A stretch of 64,000 nt of DNA from Dryocosmus kuriphilus (taxonomy: Eukaryota > Arthropoda > Insecta > Hymenoptera > Cynipidae): contig CM076197.1 in assembly GCA_038277395.1 (NCBI GenBank), forward strand, positions 87,061,050 to 87,125,049, written 5' to 3'. Below, piece after piece: positions 21,863 to 31,185 of the stretch. The notes under the pieces are model-generated. The model worked only from the letters and a program-made list of their open reading frames with translations. It ran no database searches and was not told the origin of the DNA. The translations under genes and the position numbers were made by a program. How positions within the stretch are numbered: the stretch's first letter is position 1; the number at the start of each line of letters is the position of its first letter.

Positions 21863-23258
21863 CTATTTCTGTGGAAACCCCGTCACTCCGCCTCCTCCTC
21901 CTTCTTTCCTTTCACCCTCTACTGTTTCCATTATCTCCTCCCTTCTACCACTAGCCTTTGTTTCTTCCCCTCGTCGCCATGTACCCTCCCTATACATTTC
22001 ACACAATTTTTCTTTCTCTTCACCCCATATCCACACATTACCGTTTATCCACATCCTGTCTTTCCCTAACCATACCGTGTTCCCTTTCGTTCTTTCACTC
22101 CATGCTCCCTGTTTCATCATCCACTTTCTTCTTCTTTCATTCCACGTCATATCCTCCTCTATCCTTTCTTCTCTCCCCTTTAAAGCTTTCTTTTTTCTCA
22201 TAATATTATCTTTTTCTTCCTCACTTCTCACTTTCACTATATATACACTCGATTTACCTTTATTCTTCCTTCCCACTCCATTTACCTCTTCTACGTGCAC
22301 TTTTGTTTCTATTTCCCCTAACAACCTTCCCACTTCTTCTCTTCCTGATTCGCTATTCACTTTCATTCCTCTAATCAGTATATTTCTACTACGTTTCATC
22401 TTATCTTCTCTTTCCATTTTCCTTTCTAATTCTCTCAATCTTGATTTCATTCTCACATTTTCGAGGACAACATTCTCATTCAATTCTTTTATTTTCTCTT
22501 CTTCTCTTTCCCTCCATCCACTTTCTTTCTGTCCTCAGACTTACATTCTAGATTTCCCCCTCTTTCTTCCAACTTTTCCATATCAAGTTTTCTCTCTTTC
22601 TCACTGATTCTTTGTTTTTTCCCGATATCCTCCAACTGTTTCAAAACCTTATCTTTTTCTTGCCGCCACACCAGATCCCATTCTTCCCACTTTTCTCTAA
22701 CTTTTCTCATTTCCTCCCAGAACTCATCCCCTCTCTTTTGCATGGCATTCAGACTGCGGTTCGTTTCCTCTCTAAACCCTATGATGAGACTTTCCAGATT
22801 TTCTAGACCGACTTTCCCTTTTGCCTTATTCCTCTCCGGTGGAGAATTTTCCTAAGCTTTTTTCGCAATTTCTCTTGTCCCTGTTCATTCCCCTCTTCTT
22901 CCCTTGATCTTTTACCATCATCCGTCTTGTCCCGCTCATCGCTTTTATCCGTTAAACCTCCCCCCTGTCTCCACTTGATAAAAAGTTGTCTCGATCCTAG
23001 ACTGCTAGATCTGGATCTACTAAGCAGTTCCCGATTTAACGGTCTACCTCGAGTCCTTCTGTCGGCTAGCCCCCCTTCTTTCTCCCCCCTCACAAAGTTT
23101 CTCGGCGTAGTAAACTTCTTCTCTCCATCATCAGTACTATCCCCAGCATCACCCTTACCCTTCCCTGTTACGCCGGCCACAGTAGGCTCATCATCACCGA
23201 CGTTATCTACCTGCTGCTGCCTTCTACCGGCCCGCGTTGGGCTCCTCATTGTAAACAT
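21863..23258 (-). pseudogene. LINE copy D ORF1 (nucleic-acid-binding protein), frame-broken
   Basis: Three consecutive frames make one protein: 23258-22803 (151 residues, basic and serine/arginine-rich, starting MFTMRSPTRAGRRQQ), 22743-22489 (highly charged, coiled-coil-like: EEMRKVREKWEEWD, KQLEDIGKKQRISEKE) and 22483-21863 (206 residues; coiled-coil start, then NILIRGMKVNSESG, an RRM-like RNA-binding module as in L1-type ORF1, inference). The first frameshift is near an A-run at about 22850. Such proteins coat element RNA and trimerise through the coiled coil. This copy can no longer make it in one piece. Confidence 0.7.
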
Positions 23259-23529
23259 GCTGGTCTAACTTACCGATCTGCTGTCCCTTTCTTCCCTCTC
23301 ACTTTTGCGAACTCGTCAACTAACCTCTAAACGCTCACTTTCGACTTTCGTTTCAACCCTTTTAATCTTACAAAACAATTTCCCCACACTACCACTCAAC
23401 GCTTTCACCACACTGACCTCCCTTGTCGCCTTTCAACTCAATCACACCTCCACACACGTCGCCAAAACCAAAAAGGATAGCACAGAATCAACACACGTTC
23501 TTTACCTTTCGGTACCGGAAACGGAAGCC

Positions 23530-23545
23530 TTATGGTTATTTAATT
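23530..23545. repeat. Target-site duplication, 5' side of LINE copy D
   Basis: Partner of 18511-18526. The LINE's 5' end directly beside it reads GGCTTCCGTTTCCGGTACCG on the minus strand. Confidence 0.9.
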
Positions 23546-23601
23546 AAATAATATATTTACAAATTACACATTTAGAACGCAAAAACCTCATAAATTGCTA
23601 C

Positions 23602-23933
23602 CTGCATTATTATTATGTTCTTGGACATCGTGAAATATATTGTTTTTCATTATTATTGCTGCGTCATTTTCTTCTGCCGGTAGATTATCAAAATTCACTT
23701 CGATGTCAATGTTACTACCAATAATCACTTCATCAAGACATCTGTACAAATGATTACGGAAAGCTCTCCACTTGTTAAAAACTGCCCCACAACCATTTTT
23801 TTGGCAAGAAATCCGAAAATGGGGATCATGCTGATGGTACTTTACATAGTGTTTAATCAACTTCTCGTTTGAATTGTCCTCAAAAAAAACATAAACTGCA
23901 TTTGTAAACAGTACCCGCGATATCAGGATTCAT
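23602..23933 (-). pseudogene. Zinc-finger exon of the Tnp2-like gene
   Basis: From ATG at 23933 the frame reads MNPDIAGTVYKCSLCFF, then breaks at a T8 tract (A8 on the plus strand, about 23881-23888). One T fewer would join it to EDNSNEKLIKHYVKYHQHDP and ISCQKNGCGAVFNKWRAFRN. Two Cys/His sets are visible: Cys-x2-Cys...His-x4-His and Cys-x4-Cys...His. It ends in an acidic stretch and the donor GCAG|GTAGCA at 23602/23601. Zinc-finger N-termini are usual in this transposon-protein family and would bind DNA. Confidence 0.6.
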
Positions 23934-25080
23934 ATTATAATTATTCATATTATTTAAATTAATGATCAAGAATGATCAAGAACAACGATTAAAGGTTAAT
24001 GTTGCTAATAGAACTTGACACATAATCCCCCCCCCCCCCCCCCCCCCCCCCTCCCCATCCCCCCCCCCTCTCTCTTACACGCATTTATACCTTAGGTTGC
24101 GGATACTAAAATTAAGTTAATAAAGAAGATTTGAAACTATTCAATGACAGATTTTCTTTCAGGGAGTCCATGAAACTTAAGGGTAATATAATAGACTGCA
24201 AATTTAATATCAACTATAGAAATGGTTCGTTCTGAATCATTAAAGTTATTTAATATTTCAAATTTTAAGGTTTTCAATTTTCAAAGTTTGAAAGAATTAA
24301 ATTGTAATGCGTTGAGATTTTAGTGCTTAAAAGTTGAACATTTTGAAAAATTGTCTTCAATCAAAAAGCAATAAAATAAACATTTAGATTTGAACAATGA
24401 ACACTTTCAAATGAAGACTTGAAAAATTATAGATGTTAATTAACTTAATTAGTCAAACTGCAAAGTTCCTATTAGTATTCAACTATGAATGCTTCGCTGA
24501 TTCGAGAAAAAAAACACTTTCTGAATATATCCAGTTTTTTTAATTGCCAGTTGAAATGAGACCCGATTTTTATTTTCATATTTAACCGTTCAGCGCTCCA
24601 TAATGAATGAGAGAGGTAATTAAAAATACTATGTATAGATGCGACGAATGCAATGCAATACAGGCACGAAACAGCTCGTCACGTTTTAATTATGTTACAT
24701 TTTGTTTGCATGAAATGTGCTGGACCAAATGAGAGAGTCGTTCCTTCGAATGTTGCACATTAGTTACTAAATACCAAATTTTATATAGATGCAATTATAC
24801 GTAATTGAGGTATAAATATCATAAATATTCTCTTTTATTACTTGTTTTATATTTGTCACAATTCGAAATTCCAGACTTTTCAGCAACTACAATTTTCAAA
24901 CAGTATGAGCTAGTTCTACAAAGTTTATTTATGAAAGTTATAAAATTTGATTTATTACATAAAAAAGACTTAATAATAGTTTTAAAAAGTAATCTAAACA
25001 AGATTCGATAACTCATTTCTGCACTGGTGTTTCAGATTTTTACTTTTGATACTAATTATTGTGGTTTAAATGCATTTTTT
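23934..25080. other. Intergenic, poly-C tract, no gene recognised
   Basis: Upstream flank of the Tnp2-like gene. Contains C25 at 24027-24051 followed by a T-interrupted C-rich stretch to about 24068. The rest is AT-rich without supported coding potential. Confidence 0.5.
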
Positions 25081-26982
25081 GGGTGCAGTTCCGAATAGCT
25101 GAATTTTCCGATTTTATTGAAACTTCGCGTACTTATGTATTTTGACACGCTTATTACGAATATGATAGTGAAAATTGGCGATTAGGCGATTTTCATGGTG
25201 AAAAACATTTAAAAAAAACACCATAAAAATCATGTTTTTTGCGCTTATCTCAGTAAATACGCAGAATTTCGAAAAATGTTTTAAACAAAAGCTTTAGCTA
25301 GTATAAAAATACATCTTTCTTGTAGAATACACTTTTTGCCTAAAATCATTATTTTCCGAGAAAAAGAGAATTGCGTTGGAAAAACAAAAAAAAGATGAAT
25401 AAGTTAAGAAAATGCGTTCGGTCACGCTTTTCTCCAATTCTGTTAAAACTTCTTATATTCATGTAATTTGATGCGCTGATTACGAATATGATAATGAAAA
25501 TTGTCGACAAAGCGATTTTCATCGTGAAAACCATAAAAATACCATAAAAAGCACATTTTTTGCGTTTATCTCAGTAACTGCGCAGAATTTAGAAAAAATG
25601 TTTCAACAAATGTTTTAGCTAGTATAAAAATACATCTTTTTGTTTATATACACGTTTCGTCTGAAACCATTATTTTTTTAGAAAAAGAGGATTGCGTTGG
25701 AAAAACAAGAAAAAGATGAAGAAAGATACGGAAATGCGTTCGGTCACGCTCATCCCCCTTTTCCAAGGATAAGGGGGGTCTACGCATTCACTGACTAGTT
25801 ACGAAAATACGTTCAATCACGGTCGTTCCCCTTTCCAAGTGTGTGGGGGGGGGGGGGGGGGGGCACGCATTCACTGGCTAGTTACGAAAATACGTTCAAT
25901 CACAATCGTTCCCCTTTCAAAGGTGGGGGGGGGGCATACATGCCGCGGCGGAAATATGACACCTCTCAAACCACGTATTTTCCGCAACGGTATTTGTGTG
26001 ACGATACTTACCTGCTTTATAACACAAGAACTGGCCGCAAGTTATTTCAGACTCTACAAGAGTCATTTTTTTTTGTGTTTTGAGCAAAATCGTTCAGTTG
26101 GAATGAGTTCAATTTGTCTCAACTACTAAAGAATTTTTTCCTATTTTGAATCGTACTCAGGCTGAAAATATTATATTTTTCATCCATGTTGGTTAGAACT
26201 CGAGAGAAGAAAACTTCAAAAACAATGAATGCACACATGAAACACACGCCTGTTAGTACTAGAAGCGCGGACGGTAGAGAAAGACCTGTCGCTTATTGCA
26301 CTAAAATTTGTTAAATTTTATTAGATGTATCACTAATTTTCTCGAAAACTATCATTCGTATGAAAAAATGTTTGAAACAAAAAATATGTACCTCAATGAG
26401 ATTCACAACTTTTGTTTCAAATATTTTGCGAAAGTTTGCGTAATGACTAATCTAAGCGCAAAAAACCTTGATTTTTAATGGGGGTTTTTCCATGATAATA
26501 ATCGATGTATCACTGATTTTCGCGAAAACTATTACTTGTAGATAAAAATGTTACAGACAAAAAATGTGTAACTCGATTAGATGTACAACTTTTGTTTCCA
26601 ATATTTGATAATATTGTGCGTATTGGTTTAAATAAACGCAAAAAACGTGACCGAATGCATTTCCGTAACTTTCTTCATCTTTTTCTTGTGTTCCAACGCA
26701 ATCCTCTTTTTCTCGAAAAATATTGGTTTTAGGCGAAAAGTGTATTCTACAAAAAAAAGATGTATTTTTATGCTAGCTAAAACTTGTATTTAAAATATTT
26801 TTCGAAATTCTGCGTGTTTACTGAGATAAACGCAAAAAAGTTGATTTTTATGGTGTTTTTTTATGGTTTTCACCACGAAAATCGCCAATTTTCACTAACA
26901 TATTCGTAATCATCGCGTCAAAATACATAAGCATACGAAGTTTCAATAAAATCGGAAAATTCAGCTATCGAAACTTTATCCC
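25081..26982. mobile_element. Element R copy 2, palindromic 1.9 kb element with long TIRs
   Basis: The left end GGGTGCAGTTCCGAATAGC and following ~400 bp are mirrored by 26590-26982 (ending CGGAAAATTCAGCTATCG...ATCCC). The left arm contains an internal ~315 bp direct duplication (25105-25420 and 25440-25740). Flanking 8-mers ATTTTTTG (25074-25081) and ACTTTTTG (26983-26990) differ at one base, a weak possible target duplication. G19 (25845-25863) and G10 (25925-25934) runs lie inside. It lacks the transposase fragment of copy 1 and so looks like a non-autonomous derivative. Confidence 0.7.
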
Positions 26983-27502
26983 ACTTTTTGAACAAATGAA
27001 AAGAATAAAATTATCGACATCATAATAAAATAAAATACGACTCTACTTTGATTGTTATAGTTTATCGAAATTATAGTTACATATGTTTCATATATAAAAT
27101 GTATAGAATTTGCATAAAATATTTTTTGAGTCTGATTAAAAATAACTTTCCAACTACTTAATAATTTGCACCGAAAATTGTAATTTTCCAAAACAATCCT
27201 TTTTTTTTTAAACAGATATGTTAATTCCTTAACACACTCGTATTTCTACGAGTATGTCATATTACACCAGTTTTAGAAGATACATTTTTTTACAGAAGAA
27301 TATTCAGTGCTGAAAGATGAAACGTCACACAGTCATAATTTACTTAGGTTTATGTGTTCTTTTTATTTAATAAGCTTCTGTGTACAAAAAGACTGCCAAT
27401 TCACCGATTTAAAGAAATAAATAAGTGAAAACATAAAACAGCAGTCATAATAACATATATGATTCAACGTGGGCTAATTTAACGTGACCTCTAATTTATT
27501 TG
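26983..27502. other. AT-rich intergenic stretch
   Basis: Nothing recognised beyond low-complexity A/T sequence. Confidence 0.5.
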
Positions 27503-27524
27503 ATATATATATATATATATATAG

Positions 27525-27555
<31 letters not shown>
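27503..27555. repeat. (TA)n microsatellite
   Basis: About 11 TA units, GCC, then about 14 TA units. A shorter TA tract follows at 27562-27570. Confidence 0.9.
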
Positions 27556-27559
<4 letters not shown>

Positions 27560-27689
27560 TCTATATATATCTTAAATTATATTTTCTTTCTAAATTAGCC
27601 TTCTATGCAAAAGCTGTGAAAGAAAAGCAAGGGCCCAAGGGAAAAAGTCGGAAACGTGACTATTAGAAAATAAATTACCAAAATCATAC

Positions 27690-28350
27690 CAAAATAGCCA
27701 AACATAACCTCGAAACGTGCCAGCTACTCATTTTGAATGAGACTTGATCATTTTTGTGAAAAAATATCCAATTTCCGGCAAAATTCTCAAGAATAGACTC
27801 AAAAAGTGTTAACAACTAATTTTAAATTTCTGACAAAATAGTCGTACATAAATTCAAAATGTGCTAATTACTCATTTTTAATCAGAACTGATCATTTTTA
27901 TGAAAAAGTACTAAATTCCTGCTAAAATAGTCGAAAATACACCGAAATTGTGTCAGCTACTCATTTTTAATACGATCTGATCATTTTTTCGAAAAATACC
28001 AAATTCTCGCCAAAATATTAAAAAATAACCTGAAAATGTACCCAACTACACATTTTTAATCAGAGCTGATCATTTTTGCAAATAATAATAATAATAAGAT
28101 CTGACCATTTTCGGGGAAACTACCATTTTTCCATGAAAATAGTCAAACATAACATCAAAATGTGCCAGCTTATCATTTTTATATAAGACTTGATCATTTT
28201 CGCGAAAAAATACGAAATTGCTGCCAAAATAGTAAAACATAACCTCAAAGTGTTGTAGCAACTCATTTTTAATAAAACCTCATCATTTTTGCGCAAAGAT
28301 ACCAACTTCCTGAAAAAATAATCAAACATAGCCTCAAAATGTACCAACGT
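27690..28350. repeat. ~88 bp minisatellite, about seven to eight degenerate units
   Basis: Repeats of AAAATAGTCAAACATAACCT, CAAAATGTGCCAGCTACTC and ATTTTTAATCAGACTTGATC with unit starts near 27692, 27780, 27836, 27922, 28010, 28134, 28224 and 28314. Spacing varies from 56 to 124 bp through deletions and an (AAT)n insertion at 28080-28096. Confidence 0.75.
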
Positions 28351-29344
28351 ACAAATGTACGTACCAATGTACCATAAAAAAACGGATAATTACTTGAGTT
28401 GAAACGAATGTAGAGAAGTATTTAATGGTTTAAATTGTGCACGTACTATAGTATCCTAAAATAGAAGATAATAATCTGTCATTGCAATACTTCAAACGTT
28501 ATGATGTTATGTTTACACAATGAAATGGGACGGTCATATTTCTTTTTTAAGTGCGAGTGGCGCGCCTTGTACGGAAAGTCCGAACACTACTTCGTACTTC
28601 TGACAACAAAAAAGTGCACGTTTTCGACGAAGTCCATGCAATAAGCATTAGAGCTTCGTCTCCTTATGTCTATTCTCCATGTTTTTAAGATAAAAAAATG
28701 TTTTCTAAGGCTGTTTGCCTGTTGGCGAAGCTGTCAAAGAAAAAGGTTAGAAATCTGATGCTGCTCAAATGTCCATCTCGTTTTGAACATCCCGGATTAA
28801 GATTTTAAACAGGCATGGTTGTGTGTGGGGGGGGGGGGGGGCGGACTATATAGTTTTCTGGGAAAAATAAAAATATCTGTGCTGAAATGCGATAGTGGAA
28901 AAATCTTGAAATGAGGGGAAGTAGAGAAAGACTTACAATGGTTGAAGGAGAAAGCAATACTTACAACCTGTAAATGATTATGTTAGCGACAGAAGAGACA
29001 CTGCAATTGAACTCGCGGCAAGGCAGCACTTTTTTCTTTTCAGCACATTTCCGATTTTACATACAAGAACCGCATTCTTTTTTAAGAACATTAAAAGTAC
29101 AAAAATAATTGTATGCAACACGTGGAGGTATGATGCAATTTGACAGCAGATCGCGCTCGTTGCACCAACGATATACATATGCTGCTGCCGCCTGGCGTCG
29201 CGACGGCGGAGATTTCAAATTCGAAATACAATTGAAATTGAAATAGGAATACAATTGTATGGTGTAAATGTAGATGTAATATTGTTATCTTGTGCAGAAA
29301 TAATGAAAAAATGCCGCTTTAGCCTAAATGAAATTACTTTATCT
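28351..29344. other. Intergenic; G15 run and a CpG-rich patch
   Basis: No gene recognised. GC-richer islands at 28555-28660 and 29140-29215 (containing CTGCTGCCGCCTGGCGTCGC) and a G15 run at 28827-28841. Confidence 0.4.
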
Positions 29345-29962
29345 TGTCAAAAACTTTATTCTTTACATTTTTTCGTTCTCGCATAGTTTATCGGGATTCA
29401 TTGAATTATTTTTATTAATAATTGTTAGGGACAATTCTCGTCTTGCATTGAAATCTGAAAATTAGGCGTTTTCATGCGACGATAAGTGGATTATGCGAAT
29501 CATGTGCGATGAAAAAGGAACGTTACATTGTAAAGCTGTCAAAAGCTAACCTCCATAACAGGCCTATTTACAAAGTATTGCTTGGAAACGGATAAACAAC
29601 TTTTTACTTCTTTACACTTTTTCGTTCTCGCATAGTTTCATAGAAACATATTAGTCAATTTTGATTTTTTATTAATATTGTTGGACTGGTCTCGAAAATT
29701 GCATTGATAATCCACGAAAGTCAGTTTTCACATAAGACTAATACCTTATCATTGAGATGATAATGTGAAAATAGGAACGTTACATTGTGAAACTTGTCAA
29801 TAAGCTACGTCACCTCCACCAACATAACCTATTTACAAAGTATTGCTTGGAAACGGAAAAAACTAGAATTATTTACACACTTACACTATTTTACCTTATT
29901 TTGGAATAGAAACATATTAGTCAATACTTTTACGAATTTATTAATATAGATTGACGTAGAAA
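29345..29962. repeat. ~255 bp tandem repeat, two and a half units
   Basis: Units begin with TTTACATTTTTTCGTTCTCG (29365) and TTTACACTTTTTCGTTCTCG (29618) and share GGAACGTTACATTGT, CTATTTACAAAGTATTGCTT and GGAAACGGA. A partial third unit follows from about 29870. The second unit carries at 29718-29772 the end sequence of the foldback family found at 37107 and 47003, an extra insertion. Confidence 0.7.
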
Positions 29963-30694
29963 ACCACGTAGGCACCTTGACTGCATTGTGGCTCGTTCAA
30001 CTGTGGGGAAGAACCCCTGGAGGCATACGTCGGGTTACTGCTGGAATGCGTCTCTGATGGGGGGGGGGGGGGGGGTATTCACAGGGCAACGTCGAAAGCG
30101 CTCCGACCACGTAGGCACCTCGTGGCTGCCTTGTGGCTCGTTCAACTGTGGGGAAGAACCCCTGGAGGCAGTCGAGTTACTGCTGGAATGCGTCCCTCGG
30201 GGGGGGGGGGGGGGGGTATTCATAGGGTAACGTCGAAAGCGCTCCGACTACGTAGGCACCTTGTGGCTACCTCGTGGCTCGTTCAACCGTGGCGAAGAAC
30301 CCCTGCAGGCAGTCGGGTTACTGCTGGAATGCGTCCCTGGGGGGGGGGGGGGGGTATTCATAGGGTAACGTCGAAAGCACTCCGACTACGTAGGCACCTT
30401 GTGGCTGCTTCGTGGCTCGTTGAACCGTGGGAAAGAACCCCTGGAGGCAATCAGGTTAATACTGGAATGCGTCTCTGATGGGGGGGGGGGGGGGGTAAAA
30501 GGGCAACGTCGAAAGCGCTTCGACCACATAGGCACCACGCGGCTGCCTCGGGGCTCGTTCAAATGTGGGGAAGCACCCTTGGAGGCAGTCAAGTTACTGC
30601 TGGAATGCATCTCCTGGGGGTGGGGGGCATTAACAGGGCAACACCGAAAGCGCTCCGACTACGTAGGCACCTTGTGGCTGCCTCGTGGCTCGTT
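29963..30694. repeat. ~140 bp satellite with a poly-G core in most units
   Basis: Five full units (about 29963-30105, 30106-30248, 30249-30385, 30386-30523, 30524-30658) and a partial sixth. The consensus holds ACGTAGGCACCTTGTGGCTG, GCTCGTTCAACYGTGGG, AAGAACCCCTGGAGGCAGTC, TTACTGCTGGAATGCGTC, then a G run of 17, 18, 16 and 16 in units 1-4 (interrupted G5TG6 in unit 5), then GGGCAACGTCGAAAGCGCTC. Strikingly GC-rich compared with its surroundings. Open frames through it are repeat artefacts. Confidence 0.85.
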
Positions 30695-31185
30695 TGACAC
30701 AAGAAATAAAACAAACAAACAAAAAAGAATAACAAGAAAAATCACAACAACAAAAAAACAGAATGAAAAATGTTCGGACGGAAATGTGTGTCCTGAAAAG
30801 GACAGATTATCGTCAAAAACTATGCCCTGAACAGGCCAGATTATTATCCGGCGAAGGTGTGGCCGAAAAAAAAAACGTCTTCGTATCCTGGGTTCCAAAT
30901 TCTTTATTTCTGTAGCTGGTCAGAGAGGAGCCCCTAGCGAAGGGGGGGGGGGGGGGAGAGTTTAGAGCGGGTGATGCTCTCACCACTGACTACCGAAAAC
31001 TAATCCCCAGTTTTTTATTTCTGTTTTTTAATGGATCGAGGAGGGGGGAAATCTAGAGAAAGACACCCAAAGAAGATGGATAGTGTCGGATTCGCCGAAA
31101 ACGCCTACCGAATAAAACCCCTTCCCGATTGGTTACCAGCCTTAAGGTTATAAACCAGAAATGAAGCGGAAAAAAGAATAAAGGT

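Larger units (their letters stand above)
18527..23529 (-). mobile_element. LINE copy D, ~5.0 kb near full-length non-LTR retrotransposon
   Basis: Minus-strand element of 5,003 bp between 16 bp target duplications: 5' UTR (23529-23259), ORF1 (23258-21863), ORF2 (21815 to about 18763) and a 3' UTR ending ACGGAGCCCTCAAACCC...GAGTAATAAACCAATC. It has an APE-type endonuclease, a reverse transcriptase and a C-terminal CCHC knuckle, with no RNase H seen. Clade is not certain (R1/I-like group is possible). It lies in the intron between the zinc-finger exon and second exon of the Tnp2-like gene, same strand as that gene. Confidence 0.9.
16030..23933 (-). pseudogene. Decayed Tnp2/CACTA-like transposase-derived gene, multi-exon
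   Basis: Pieces of one protein in order on the minus strand: a C2H2-type zinc-finger exon (23933-23602), a short exon (18253-18138), a large core exon (17998 to ~17202), then 17150-16510 and 16500-16030. Motifs: YYDDLGIANPLGT, LFCVADTPAAAMLGGF, RFCRLC, VTQCLTQDSMHVLIEG, FDFQHFGRDKPAA, RLFGPPRQQWCFRFE and a C-terminal FGEVENMFVF domain. From family knowledge this arrangement resembles Tnp2-type (Transposase_21) proteins of CACTA-like elements, which are common as multi-gene families in animals; the exact family is inference. Frameshifts in the last third and an apparent internal deletion after GDWILPN argue for decay. A 5 kb LINE occupies the first intron. Confidence 0.6.

Noticed and set aside
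18725..22806. Long plus-strand frames rich in Ser, Leu, Phe and Pro
   Set aside because: Antisense shadows of LINE copy D, whose sense strand is strongly purine-rich.
29988..30830. Open frames up to 143 residues with Gly runs
   Set aside because: Produced by the poly-G satellite; glycine/proline stretches are the G tract in different frames.
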